Below are positions 15,133-24,198 of a stretch of DNA of 38,171 nucleotides, piece after piece. The stretch comes from a virus. Each line of letters begins with the position of its first letter. Position 1 is the first letter of the stretch. The translations under genes and the position numbers were made by a program. Location of the stretch: the IMG/VR virus record IMGVR_UViG_3300022707_000431, positions 1 through 38,171 of that record; one strand, 5' to 3'. The notes beneath the pieces were generated by a model, which saw only the letters and a list, made by a program, of their open reading frames with translations, had not been told where the DNA came from and ran no database searches.

Positions 15133-16851
15133 TTAAAAACCTCCAGTTACTTCACTAACGATACGACCAGGTTGATTTTGCTGTTGCTGAAGTTGTCTGA
15201 GGAACCTGGCAAACGGATCTTCCTGCTGCTGTCCAGGGAACAACCCTTCAAGACCACGACCCAGCAATTTACCACTTACGTCCCCAATTGCTTCACCCAA
15301 AGGATTTACTTGAGATTGAAATCCACCACTTGGGTTGACTGTAAACTGCTGGAATATTTTCCCAAAATCCTGGGTTCCACCCAACAACGACTGCAAAGCT
15401 CTTTCCACATCCTCCCGTTCTCGCTGACGACCTGTTGCTGCCAATCCCGTGAACTCCTGACGCAATCCACGTTCCTGTCCCAATGTACCAAATAGATTGC
15501 GAATGGCAGATTGTCTCTGCTGCTCAGCCAGTTGCTGTGGGAATTGTCCAAGCTGCTGCCCTAGTGCTGCCCTTTGCAATCCAAACTGTGCCTCTTGTGG
15601 GATCAGGTTTGTTCCTATACGCTCAGCACCCTGAGCCTGTAACTGTTGCAATATGCCACCAGAAGGATCAAGACCACGGGATACACCACGTTCTTCTATG
15701 GCTTTCTGTACATCCCCTATTCTCTGCTGTAATACTGCACCAAAGTCTGGAAGCTGTGGTAGCTGTGCCGTAGGCCCCACTGTGGGAGCCTGTAAGCGTC
15801 CCAGGGCAGATTCTCTTATGGCACCAAGGGTACTTGGTCTTTGTGGCTGTGGTGGCGTGACAGTACCAGGACGTGGTGGGGTTATATTGGGTTGTGTTAT
15901 TGGCTGCTGTGTGCCACCCCCAAGCACTGGCTCTAATGCTCCTGCTATTGCACCAGGAGTCGGACCAAATATCTGTGGTGGCTGTGCTGCAATCCCAGCA
16001 GGAGGTTGTGCAGTAGGGATCGGCTGTCCCACCCCTGGTATTCCAGATGCAAAAGTCGTAGCGGGCTGTGCCAATACTTGCGTAGCAGCAGCCTTTTGTT
16101 CTATATGTAATGGTGTGTGAGATCCTGGCTGAGACAGAACTTCTCTGGCAGCAGCCTGTTGTGCTGGTTGTCCCCCGCCACCAAATTCCACACCCTGTTG
16201 CGTTGCAAATTCCTGTGTCAACAGTCGTTTCTGGAAAGTACTCAATGGATCAGCAAATTGCACACGCTCAAGCACGTTCTTTCTTTCTGCCTCTGATATA
16301 TCTTCAAGCCCAAAGGCTCCTTGACCAGCACCAATTGGGATCCCCTGTGCCTGTTGAAACTGTTGTAATACTGCGCTTTTCTCTGTTGGACTCAAGTTTG
16401 CTATGAACCCAAGACGTTCTTCCACAGCACGCTTATCCAGGGTCGGGACAGTTTCTATGTCTATTGGTTGTCTTCCTGGTTCTTCTCGCTGTTGTCTCAA
16501 CAGATTAGTAATCTCTGGACGGAACGGTTGCTGTTGAGTCTGTGGTTGACCAAACTGCTGCTGTGGGAACCCAAGCTCTTGACCAAGCTGACCCTGTACA
16601 AACTGTTCCTCTGGAGTCAATGGTTGCCGTCCAGCCAAACCAAATATTTCATCTTGAAGCACATCGAATCTTGGAATAACTGTCTCAAACAATAACTTTT
16701 TAATAGCTGGGGGAAAAGCAGGATCACGGATCAGATCATCCAATCCACGTAATGGATTATCCTCGCCACCACCGATTAATGATGATAATATACCTCCACC
16801 AGCACCAACTCCCGTTCCTATTAGTGATAAGGTTAATGGATCTAGTACCAT
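15133..16851 (-). CDS. Gln/Pro-rich internal virion (ejection) protein
   Basis: A 572-residue protein. Residues 2-28 are a glycine-rich hydrophobic segment (PLTLSLIGTGVGAGGGILSSLIGGG) that could enter a membrane. The rest is extraordinarily Gln, Pro and Gly rich, with many QQ runs, a low-complexity centre at about 240-360, and helical C-terminal parts. Ejection proteins of P22-like phages (gp7, gp20, gp16) share small-residue hydrophobic patches and Gln-rich helices. First of the three-gene ejection block. The exact correspondence is not assignable. Confidence 0.55.
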   Translation of the reverse strand: MVLDPLTLSLIGTGVGAGGGILSSLIGGGEDNPLRGLDDLIRDPAFPPAIKKLLFETVIPRFDVLQDEIFGLAGRQPLTPEEQFVQGQLGQELGFPQQQFGQPQTQQQPFRPEITNLLRQQREEPGRQPIDIETVPTLDKRAVEERLGFIANLSPTEKSAVLQQFQQAQGIPIGAGQGAFGLEDISEAERKNVLERVQFADPLSTFQKRLLTQEFATQQGVEFGGGGQPAQQAAAREVLSQPGSHTPLHIEQKAAATQVLAQPATTFASGIPGVGQPIPTAQPPAGIAAQPPQIFGPTPGAIAGALEPVLGGGTQQPITQPNITPPRPGTVTPPQPQRPSTLGAIRESALGRLQAPTVGPTAQLPQLPDFGAVLQQRIGDVQKAIEERGVSRGLDPSGGILQQLQAQGAERIGTNLIPQEAQFGLQRAALGQQLGQFPQQLAEQQRQSAIRNLFGTLGQERGLRQEFTGLAATGRQREREDVERALQSLLGGTQDFGKIFQQFTVNPSGGFQSQVNPLGEAIGDVSGKLLGRGLEGLFPGQQQEDPFARFLRQLQQQQNQPGRIVSEVTGGF

Positions 16852-16868
16852 AATCGTTACTCCCTAAA

Positions 16869-17258
16869 TCAATTTTTAAACTCAAAACCGTATATGCTAA
16901 AATTTAGCGCATTTGCAGTGCCTGTTCTTACCCCAATATTCCCTGCTGGATTTTGCATTAATATTCTTAAATCTGAGCCAAAAGTTGTGTCATCTTTGTT
17001 TGCTGCAAGACTTATATCCCATGCCAAAGCAGTAGTTTCATCAAATGTAGTTCCATCGTCATCGTGAAATAACCTGAATGTTACCGCACCAGCAGTAAGA
17101 TTAGTTACAATGATGGTAGTTATAATTGTCCTTATGCCAGTGGCTGGACTATAAATAGATGCAGCGGTTGTATTTGCTGGTCTAAGTTGTCCTAACTGTT
17201 TAAAATCTCCCTGATTTAAAAGGAGAATTTGTAGTGGATTCGGTACTTCAGGAGGCAT
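16869..17258 (-). CDS. virion-associated beta-sandwich protein
   Basis: A 129-residue protein of mostly beta strands (RTIITTIIVTNLTAGAVTFRLFHDDDGTTFDETTALAWDISL..., ending NFSIYGFEFKN). Small proteins of this kind, with a DDDGTTFD turn, are widespread next to phage tail fibre genes and are probably minor structural or fibre-accessory proteins. It is 2 nt from the next gene. No enzyme motif. Confidence 0.65.
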   Translation of the reverse strand: MPPEVPNPLQILLLNQGDFKQLGQLRPANTTAASIYSPATGIRTIITTIIVTNLTAGAVTFRLFHDDDGTTFDETTALAWDISLAANKDDTTFGSDLRILMQNPAGNIGVRTGTANALNFSIYGFEFKN

Positions 17259-17260
17259 AA

Positions 17261-17503
17261 TTAATCCTCTGGAAATTCTGTATTAGCTTTAGTCGCTGCT
17301 TCTGATCCTGCTGATTGTTCAGCAACAATTTTCTTCTGGCCACTATAAATCTGTCGCAAGATACCCTTAACAATGAACTGTGCAAACTGAACCTTAGTTA
17401 AGCTCTCAGCCTTGGCTTTGAACTTATCCTTATACGCACCATGTACGGCATCCAGAATATCCTGACTCATTGCATCCGGTATATCTATGGTAATTTGAGC
17501 CAT
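17261..17503 (-). CDS. small virion-operon protein
   Basis: An 80-residue protein beginning with a beta strand and IPDA turn (MAQITIDIPDAMSQDILDAVHGAY), then helices (KVQFAQFIVKGILRQIY), and an Ala/Glu-rich tail. Similar small proteins occur in the tail regions of many phages; a role is not known to me. The ribosome-binding site is GGAGGG upstream. Confidence 0.65.
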   Translation of the reverse strand: MAQITIDIPDAMSQDILDAVHGAYKDKFKAKAESLTKVQFAQFIVKGILRQIYSGQKKIVAEQSAGSEAATKANTEFPED

Positions 17504-17512
17504 CTACCCCTC

Positions 17513-18226
17513 CTATGCTAAATAAGCTGGTAAAAAGTAAGTTGTTCCAGCAATTCTAATTTCAACCCAATCGTCAGCAGCTACGGCTGATGGGTCTTTG
17601 GAACTGTTAGCCATCGTCTGATCAAATCTAAATATACCACCAGTTAATATTCTGAATAACGTTGCTGCTGAACCATCTTTGAGAATCATAATATCTCCAG
17701 TCTGCCCAACAGATTCGACGATCTCAAGTCCTTCCGTGGCAGTCCCGACAATCTGAATCCCCACCTGTGCAAGATCACTAGTGGTCGCAAATGACCAGTG
17801 ACCATTGGCCTGCAGTCTTGCTTTTTCACCATCCCCATCAGCAAGCGTATGAAACGTGATTGGGAAGTCAGTACCACTACCCGCTGCATTTGAAAATATC
17901 CTTAACGTACCACTGTTTCTGTCAATACAAGCAATTCCAGATGCAGTATCATTAATTGCGATTGCAGTATTAGCACCACCAGAATCGATATGCAGGGTTG
18001 TTGTTGGAGTGATAGTTCCTATTCCAACCCTGTTATTCGCTGAATCCACAAAGAATGTGTTTGTATCTACAGTGAAATCACCAGTCAATACCAACCCTGA
18101 TGCCATGTTTTCGCCATCAATGTTTCCATTAAACTCGTCAAGAATGTCTGTAAAATTCTTTTGCACTTCTCCGCCATCAGCATTCTCGCCATTGGCTAGT
18201 ACATTGGTTAAGTTAACTGTAGCCAT
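17513..18226 (-). CDS. tail fibre protein
   Basis: A 237-residue protein with the repetitive pattern of phage fibres: a short helical start (QKNFTDILDEFNGNIDGENM), then LTGDFTVDTNTFFVDSANNRVGIGTITPTTTLHIDSGG. The motif N-R-V-G-I-G-T-x-x-P-x-x-x-L-H-(I/V) is characteristic of fibre and adhesin stalks. The rest is beta-rich. No C-terminal self-cleaving chaperone domain is present, and the protein ends soon after the repeat region. It follows the gp10-like gene, as a needle or fibre gene does in P22-like phages. Confidence 0.75.
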   Translation of the reverse strand: MATVNLTNVLANGENADGGEVQKNFTDILDEFNGNIDGENMASGLVLTGDFTVDTNTFFVDSANNRVGIGTITPTTTLHIDSGGANTAIAINDTASGIACIDRNSGTLRIFSNAAGSGTDFPITFHTLADGDGEKARLQANGHWSFATTSDLAQVGIQIVGTATEGLEIVESVGQTGDIMILKDGSAATLFRILTGGIFRFDQTMANSSKDPSAVAADDWVEIRIAGTTYFLPAYLA

Positions 18227-18235
18227 AACATTCTC

Positions 18236-19750
18236 CTATACAAAAACAGGCACTGGATTATAAGTTAAATTCAATCCCCGTATTGTTGAATCTAAAGCAT
18301 TCAAAGATGAACGAACTCTTACCTTTACAAACCTTCCTTCAGCATTAGCACGAAATGGAAACTTCAATTCCCTCGTGACAAATCCACTCCATTTAGTTCC
18401 ATCCCCCCACTTAAAACCACCCCAGACACCACCAGCAAATTTACCATCAATGCTAATACTCCCAGAATTCTGAGGTTGTGATGTTATGTAAGAAATATTT
18501 AAAACCTGATTATTATTAGCTTCAACATCCAGATATCCAAGATTCCAAATCTTCTGTCCCTCATCCCCATAGAATTTTGTCTCAATGTCGTAACCAAAAT
18601 TGACGCCAGCACGTGTCTTCCCATCATCAAGTCTGTTCGCAAAACCATCAAGTGTTTCCCCAAAGTATGTTTCTCCTACATCGTCACCAGCATTCCAGTT
18701 GGTTGCACAGTTTATCGGCTGATTGTCCCAGAATACCCATGCGCTTGTGTTCCCCGTGGGATCATTGAGTGCTCTCAGTTTCACATCAAGAACTACTTGT
18801 CGCTTGTTAGATGTGTCAGTTTGAGTGTTGCTTTGAAAACTCATAACATACCACTTGTTCCTGTGTGAGAATCCGAATACATCTTCCAACCCAGCAGGAC
18901 GAATATCATTTATATCTGCCTCGATTGGGAATGATTCCAATACAGGTGGCTCTCCAGCAGTAGAATATACTCCGCTTTCTGCCAAGAAATACCATCTCCC
19001 ATCCACTTCAGCTATGGAATATGGTGCTACGCAGCCAATCTTACCAGACAACTTTATCTTTGAAAACGAAGATAATGAGTTACCCTGAAACAGCCACACA
19101 CTATGTTTCTTCCAGACAATCAATCCAGGCCCAGCAGATGCAAATCCAGTTATCTGGTCCCCATCATCTCTTCCAAACTCTTCACTGTTTGCTGCTGGAT
19201 AGGTCTCAATCTCAAATATATCACTGAAATTTACACGTGACGGGTTGGTTGCATTCCCTGCCAGAAATATCCTCTCTTTATGAGTAGTAATATATTTTGA
19301 TGTAGGGGGAGAACCACCAAGATCAGTGGCAGATCCACCAATGGCATATCTTTTAACAGCATTGGCACCATTCGTGAAAATCAATACATCTCGATACGTT
19401 ACCCACGTGGGTCGTGTACTATCCAGTGCAGCCCCAGATACAGTAATAGCTGTAGTTACGCCTGTAGAATCTGTGAACTTGACCAACCCTGGAACATCAG
19501 TCTTGGCAACCATTTCTTTACTGGTGCCAGCCACATCCCCTACTCCCTGATAGTGACGAAAGATACCAAGCATGGCTACAGTCCCTGCTATTTCTGATGA
19601 ATTGAATCTACTGTACCCGTTCATTTTCTTGATATTCCTAAGATCATCCAGAACCACATTGAATGCTTTTATCAACGTATTATCAGACACCTCAAATGGA
19701 CTGATTCTGTTGTTGTATCCAAAAAATGCTCTAGTTGAAATGTTAGCCAT
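18236..19750 (-). CDS. P22 gp10-like DNA stabilisation / tail hub protein
   Basis: A 504-residue beta-rich protein. The opening (FGYNNRISPFEVSDNTLIKAFNVVLDD...) and repeated blade-like segments (VTYRDVLIFTNGANAVKRYAIG; ITTHKERIFLAGNATNPSRVNFSD; GLIVWKKHSVWLFQG; EVDGRWYFLAESGVYS; HRNKWYVMSFQ) match the packaged-DNA stabilisation / tail tubular B-type proteins, which form the lower tail of short-tailed phages. It starts in the overlap with the gp4-like adaptor (stop and start share a base), the same order as gp4-gp10 in P22. Confidence 0.8.
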   Translation of the reverse strand: MANISTRAFFGYNNRISPFEVSDNTLIKAFNVVLDDLRNIKKMNGYSRFNSSEIAGTVAMLGIFRHYQGVGDVAGTSKEMVAKTDVPGLVKFTDSTGVTTAITVSGAALDSTRPTWVTYRDVLIFTNGANAVKRYAIGGSATDLGGSPPTSKYITTHKERIFLAGNATNPSRVNFSDIFEIETYPAANSEEFGRDDGDQITGFASAGPGLIVWKKHSVWLFQGNSLSSFSKIKLSGKIGCVAPYSIAEVDGRWYFLAESGVYSTAGEPPVLESFPIEADINDIRPAGLEDVFGFSHRNKWYVMSFQSNTQTDTSNKRQVVLDVKLRALNDPTGNTSAWVFWDNQPINCATNWNAGDDVGETYFGETLDGFANRLDDGKTRAGVNFGYDIETKFYGDEGQKIWNLGYLDVEANNNQVLNISYITSQPQNSGSISIDGKFAGGVWGGFKWGDGTKWSGFVTRELKFPFRANAEGRFVKVRVRSSLNALDSTIRGLNLTYNPVPVFV

Positions 19751-20892
19751 TATCTTAGTGTGCTTACATCCCCAAATATACGATGAACTGGAGCAATAAA
19801 ACCACCCCTGTATCTTTCAAACTGGTCAGCCCTGAAGCTTGTAACTTGGTTATCTTCAGTCATGTTTACTATTCCAGCTTCGTATGTAGTGAAATAACCG
19901 GCAGCAATGTCTGGTCGATTAAATAAAGCCACCCTGTGTGTGGCACCAGCAACAATTATGTGATCATATTTATCAGGGATATCAGGAACATCAATATCCT
20001 GTCCCAGCACAGCAGGAACCTTGAAATGCTTGTGCTCAATCTCATATCTGGCATCTGGTATCGGATGCAAGAAGATATTTTTGAACTTCCCTTTCATCGT
20101 GTATGCAGCACTTGCGTTGGTTGATCCCTCATAATTTCTTTCCAACGTAAGACTCGTCGCAGACTCTATTGAAGCTACAACATAAGTCTTGTCATCCGTT
20201 CCAACACGAAATGTTCGTTTAATGTGATCATCAACACCATTGAGGTTTCCTTTATCAGTCTCCCAATTTGAACCTGTGCCCGTGACAGTGGCACTCCCAT
20301 TCGTAACTGAAACAGTCCCATCACTATGGGTAAGAATCTCTTCCCCGTGAATAAAGTAATGTCGCGGGACCCCTGTAGCTGTAGGGTTTGGAAGAAAACT
20401 ATCAAACTCCATACTGTGATTTTCGAATAATGGGATTCCACGCGACCTCTCCTTAACTGAAGTCATATGATCAAAATCAATTGGCAACGTATACCGATTA
20501 CGAAAGATACTATAATTCTGCACCGTAGCCGTATCATCCTGATATGCTCGATCCAGCGTAATACTCGTACCACTCACAAACGTAGCCACTTGATAAACTA
20601 TGTTGGTTCCATCTACACGAAACTGACGACCAACCATGTCAGCAGTCCAAGCAGTAGCAGTTCCGGTAACAGTTTTCGAGTCTTGGGTGACTGCGACGGT
20701 TCCTGTTGTGTGAGTTCCAACAGTAATAAAATCATTTGTAGTCTCCAAGAATCGAAATTGTTGACGTGTAGATATATCCAGTATCACATTATTGATGGCA
20801 CGTTTCACAAAATCCCTGAATTCACCACCAGCATTGGACGGAGTTCTGCCAAAAGGAGTCTCGATTTGTTTTTCAAGTTCTAAGAAATTCAC
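19750..20892 (-). CDS. head-tail adaptor (gp4-like) with duplicated beta domain
   Basis: A 380-residue protein. The N-terminal 60 residues (FRDFVKRAINNVILDISTRQQFRFL) and the C-terminus (IIVAGATHRVALFNRPDIAAGYFTTYEAGI) match the helical core of podovirus head-tail adaptors, which bind the portal ring and close the packaged head. Two similar beta domains are inserted, at about 64-130 and 192-265, each reading GTV-x-VT-x-x-S-x-TVTGT...W...R-x-FRV...Y-x-VA...TS-(I/L)-TL-(D/E)-R-x-Y. They would project outward. Adaptors without insertions are about 170-200 residues. Confidence 0.75.
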   Translation of the reverse strand: MNFLELEKQIETPFGRTPSNAGGEFRDFVKRAINNVILDISTRQQFRFLETTNDFITVGTHTTGTVAVTQDSKTVTGTATAWTADMVGRQFRVDGTNIVYQVATFVSGTSITLDRAYQDDTATVQNYSIFRNRYTLPIDFDHMTSVKERSRGIPLFENHSMEFDSFLPNPTATGVPRHYFIHGEEILTHSDGTVSVTNGSATVTGTGSNWETDKGNLNGVDDHIKRTFRVGTDDKTYVVASIESATSLTLERNYEGSTNASAAYTMKGKFKNIFLHPIPDARYEIEHKHFKVPAVLGQDIDVPDIPDKYDHIIVAGATHRVALFNRPDIAAGYFTTYEAGIVNMTEDNQVTSFRADQFERYRGGFIAPVHRIFGDVSTLR

Positions 20893-21542
20893 TTTTTACT
20901 CTTTCTGGGACGTCCTGGTTTCTTAACAACTACATTAGATTCACTAGCAATAGCTTCTTCAATCGGTGCATCATTACCATCGCCACTTTCTTTAGGATCT
21001 TCTTTATTCTTTACCTCAGCCTCAGCCTTAATTCTTTCAGCAGTTTCTTTATCATAAATTATTCTTTTTCCCGTCTCTGCCTCAAGCCTTGCAATCTCTT
21101 CAGCCTTCCTCTTATCAAGTTCAGCCTGCTGTTCTGCAATCACTTGATCTTTTACAAAAGTGCAAGCGACTTTGTGCCTGAACATTTCTACGTCATCAGT
21201 GGCTTCAAATCCACAACGACACTGCAGGCTAACGCCAGATGCTGGATTCACACCATTGACAATTACGCCAGCATTTGCTGCATTCTGCAGGGCCTGCTTC
21301 TTCCGTTCCTCAACAGTCATCGAAGAAAATCCCTTGCCCATTCTGGCTTCCTTTGCTTCCTGGGGAGTCCTAGTCACTCCTGTAAATACTTTTTCATACT
21401 GATCCGTTTGAGGATTCAGAACAGTTTTATACTCCATGATGATCCTAGTCTTTGGATCAACCCATACGTGTATTTTGCTTGGATCAGGTTTGAAATCTTG
21501 ACGGTTTACTCTGTTCCCACTTGAATACGTTGCGACAGGCAT
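20889..21542 (-). CDS. virion-operon protein with zinc-finger-like and AT-hook-like motifs
   Basis: A 217-residue protein. N-terminal half is beta-like (HVWVDPKTRIIMEYKTVL). At about 108-130 there is CRCGFEATDDVEMFRHKVAC, a possible Cys3-His zinc site. A long charged coiled coil follows (AEQQAELDKRKAEEIARLEAETGK), and the last residues, KKPGRPRKSKK, contain the AT-hook core G-R-P flanked by Lys/Arg. In the head-tail gene block this suggests a capsid-interior or DNA-contacting protein, but no family is recognised. Confidence 0.6.
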   Translation of the reverse strand: MPVATYSSGNRVNRQDFKPDPSKIHVWVDPKTRIIMEYKTVLNPQTDQYEKVFTGVTRTPQEAKEARMGKGFSSMTVEERKKQALQNAANAGVIVNGVNPASGVSLQCRCGFEATDDVEMFRHKVACTFVKDQVIAEQQAELDKRKAEEIARLEAETGKRIIYDKETAERIKAEAEVKNKEDPKESGDGNDAPIEEAIASESNVVVKKPGRPRKSKK

Positions 21543-21563
21543 AACCCCTCCTAATAAAATTGT

Positions 21564-21854
21564 TTATTTGAAACTAACGACAAGATCCGTTGCTGCTGCA
21601 GTTGTTATATGAATACCAGTCTCATAACTTCCAATGATTTGGTAATTATGACCCTGAGACATTCCAGCAGATGAAATAAGGGCTTTGATCGGACCAGTAT
21701 TATCTAAGCTGTCACGAACCGTAATGTTACCGAAAGTGCCACCACAGATAACAATATTTACCATAAGTCCAGGATTGGGTTTTACTAACGTATCAGTCGC
21801 AGTAAATATCCTGGTAGATTTAAGCTGTGCATGCCTCGCTCTTGTTGGTGGCAT
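21564..21854 (-). CDS. small beta-rich virion protein
   Basis: A 96-residue protein of beta strands (RIFTATDTLVKPNPGLMVNIVICGG...TDLVVSFK) starting after a strong AAGGAG. It overlaps the upstream glycosyltransferase gene by 35 nt, but the strong binding site supports it as real. Size and fold pattern are those of a small decoration or fibre-like protein. No firm family. Confidence 0.65.
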   Translation of the reverse strand: MPPTRARHAQLKSTRIFTATDTLVKPNPGLMVNIVICGGTFGNITVRDSLDNTGPIKALISSAGMSQGHNYQIIGSYETGIHITTAAATDLVVSFK

Positions 21855-22743
21855 AATTATTCTCCTTCAAAAGAAACGGTTTATCTATCCATCCCATTTT
21901 ATGGGCGTACTTTAACATCTCGTCACATCTATGATCGTATGTGTGGTTATTTATTACGTGAGATTTTCCCATCTCTTCTATCACTTTTCGGTCCCCATCA
22001 TTCTGCAAATAATATTTTATTTTATCTATTGCATCATCAACATCATTATACGAAACAAGATCGATGTGATCAGCGAACACATCTTCAAAGCAGTTGCCCT
22101 TAATGTTGTTCGTAGCCAATAACGATCCTGAACACACAGCTTCGAAACATCGCATGTTGATGTCATCTTCAACGCTTATGTTCAAAACAATTCTTGATTC
22201 TGCATATTTCTGGTAGCATTCTCCCAAGTATCTTTGTCCATAGAAAAAATTTGGAAATTCTTTAAATATAGCATCAAGAAAGTCTACACGCTTATCCATG
22301 ATGTCCCACCCTGGGTTCACGTGTCCAACAAAACACACATCATATTTCTTTTGAACATCCTCACCCTTGCCATACACTTCAGGATCACATGCCAGTGGTA
22401 GCCATGATGCTGAGATCCCTTCATTCTCGAATATCTGTACAGCATTATGCTGAGCGCAGAAAACGTGGTCTATCTTTGCTTTCTTCACCCTTTCCAAACG
22501 CCAGTCCCAATCTATGTGCATGTCAATAGCCCAATACACAGATGGATGAAACTTATCTTCGGGCCAATCTACTTTCTTTCCATCGTCAACCAGAAGGTAC
22601 AGATCATATTCATCCTTCATATCCTTCCATTCACGGGTTGAGCAGTGCATTAACTCAATATTCCCACGCTTAGACAAAGACTTGTGAATGTACATCCCAG
22701 TGGTGTCTGCTCTCTGTCTGTCGTATACGTTGAGTATCTTCAT
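21820..22743 (-). CDS. CgeB-type glycosyltransferase (GT-B)
   Basis: A 307-residue protein starting MKILNVYDRQRADTTG. ATG 22743 follows CAGGAG by 6 nt and overlaps the previous stop (ATGA), so it is preferred to the ATG 18 nt upstream. The order of elements is that of CgeB/DUF3880-like glycosyltransferases: VYWAIDMHIDW, VFCAQHNAVQIFENEGISASWLPLACDPEVY (end of the N-domain), CFVGH, then the nucleotide-sugar C-domain with NISVEDDINMRCFEAVCSGSLLATN (the E-x-x-x-x-G region). It would transfer a sugar from an activated donor; acceptor unknown. Last of three tandem glycosyltransferases inside the virion operon. Confidence 0.8.
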   Translation of the reverse strand: MKILNVYDRQRADTTGMYIHKSLSKRGNIELMHCSTREWKDMKDEYDLYLLVDDGKKVDWPEDKFHPSVYWAIDMHIDWDWRLERVKKAKIDHVFCAQHNAVQIFENEGISASWLPLACDPEVYGKGEDVQKKYDVCFVGHVNPGWDIMDKRVDFLDAIFKEFPNFFYGQRYLGECYQKYAESRIVLNISVEDDINMRCFEAVCSGSLLATNNIKGNCFEDVFADHIDLVSYNDVDDAIDKIKYYLQNDGDRKVIEEMGKSHVINNHTYDHRCDEMLKYAHKMGWIDKPFLLKENNYATNKSEACTA

Positions 22744-23429
22744 GCTACGCTCCTGAGCCAATGTTTGAATCCATGTTTCTTAATCAATCCAATATTATGG
22801 TTTTCCTGGTATTCACGTGAGTTGTAATGGCTTCCCAGTTCACGCCCGTAACTGACACACCCATGATGGAACACGAATGAATCCCTACAGACTACCAGCG
22901 AGTACCCAGCATCCCTCACACGAATACAATAATCAATGTCGTCGCCACCCGTAAGGCTGCTGTCAAGTCCCCCAAGTTTTTCAAATACAGATCGTTTCGT
23001 CAACATGCAGAATCCAGACAGAACCTTTACAGGGAATCTTTTTTGAAGACCATAATTCAGAATGTTCTGGTATGCCAAAACGTAGTTACTGCATGGACCA
23101 GATGCACCCACGTCTTTGACTTTGCAAGCATCAACCAATTTCCCCAGCCAATGTTCATCGTTGTCCAGAAAAAGCACATCATCATTAACCATAAGAATGT
23201 ATTCCTGGTCACACATCTTGGCACCATAGTTTATTGATCCCATCCATCCCAGGTTTCCATCCATGTTGTAAACAGTTACATTCCTATGGTTTGGAAATTC
23301 ACTACCCAGGGGGGTCCCGTTATTAATCACATGAATCTTGTACAACATGTTCGTATTCCTGATGAACGTAGACAGCATCCCGTGGATCATCTGTGGATTA
23401 TTGTATGTTGGGACAATCACGTCAATCAT
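22740..23429 (-). CDS. GT2-family glycosyltransferase
   Basis: A 229-residue GT-A enzyme. It opens MIDVIVPTYNNPQMI, the standard GT2 start, has the GNLGWMGSINYGAK nucleotide-binding segment, a VNDD metal-binding motif (the DxD site), and a GGDDIDYCIRVRDAGY motif carrying the catalytic acid, as in rhamnosyltransferase-like GT2 proteins. It is shorter than many bacterial members and has no membrane span, so it is cytoplasmic. It overlaps both flanking glycosyltransferase genes, indicating that the three are expressed together with capsid genes. Confidence 0.85.
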   Translation of the reverse strand: MIDVIVPTYNNPQMIHGMLSTFIRNTNMLYKIHVINNGTPLGSEFPNHRNVTVYNMDGNLGWMGSINYGAKMCDQEYILMVNDDVLFLDNDEHWLGKLVDACKVKDVGASGPCSNYVLAYQNILNYGLQKRFPVKVLSGFCMLTKRSVFEKLGGLDSSLTGGDDIDYCIRVRDAGYSLVVCRDSFVFHHGCVSYGRELGSHYNSREYQENHNIGLIKKHGFKHWLRSVA

Positions 23430-24198
23430 TGCAGAACTCCCCTATCATCTTCTCGTTGGGCTGTATCTTCTTCCCGTACGATACTGTTATTTGTCCAGTC
23501 TCTTTATATTCGTCGTATTGTTCTTCACCGATGACAAGATTTGGTCCTATATGTTTCACAACTGTACTACAATCCATGTATGGCTGAAACCCGTTTGCTT
23601 TACACTTGTATGTAAAATATATATCTTCACCCAGTGGGATGTGTGACATAAACCAGGGCTTCGGGATCTTTTTAAGAATACCCACCCTTGTCAAACACAC
23701 CCCGAATCCTACGGCATCAACTTTTTTCAATTCCCCCTTCTTGTATTCCGTTATCGTCTCAAAAGTAATTTTGTTGTCTTTTGTTTCATTAGCTTTCCAC
23801 ATCACTGGTGTAAATGGCGCAACCCTCATGAACGCCAAAGCAGCTACTATGTCAACATTATGTCTTATCAATCTTTCAAATACATTCGTGTGAAACATCA
23901 TGTCATCATCTATCCACAAGATGTAATCCATCCCAGCATCCAAAGCGTATTCCGCTATTACTTCACGTGCATATCCAATCGTAAGCCTTCCCATGCTTCC
24001 ATGAAAAAACTTATAATTGGTATTAAGTTCACTCGTTGTTGAATAACTGACTAACTCAATGACACTATCCACAGTCCAATGATGAATGGATCCACCAGTG
24101 GGCATTGCTATCAATATCTTTACTTTGTCTTTATACAGCGTGCGGTCCATATTCGAGATACTTTGGACCACGCTTGGTTCAGAACCCATTTCAGCCAT
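23422..24198 (-). CDS. GT-A glycosyltransferase
   Basis: A 258-residue protein with KVKILIAMPTGG, GRLTIGYAREVIAEYALDAGMDYILWIDDDMMFH (the DDD metal site at its centre) and GFGVCLTRVGILKKIPKPWF...GEDIYFTYKCKANGF (catalytic region with the acidic E-D pair). This is the pattern of a GT2-like family often found in phages and viruses. The start is uncertain: ATGs at 24198, 24189 and 24150 all lack a good binding site, so coupling to the upstream gene is likely. Confidence 0.8.
   Translation of the reverse strand: MAEMGSEPSVVQSISNMDRTLYKDKVKILIAMPTGGSIHHWTVDSVIELVSYSTTSELNTNYKFFHGSMGRLTIGYAREVIAEYALDAGMDYILWIDDDMMFHTNVFERLIRHNVDIVAALAFMRVAPFTPVMWKANETKDNKITFETITEYKKGELKKVDAVGFGVCLTRVGILKKIPKPWFMSHIPLGEDIYFTYKCKANGFQPYMDCSTVVKHIGPNLVIGEEQYDEYKETGQITVSYGKKIQPNEKMIGEFCND

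Noticed and set aside
20467-20883. 138-codon plus-strand frame opposite the head-tail adaptor
   Set aside because: No binding site, and the opposing frame has clear adaptor features.
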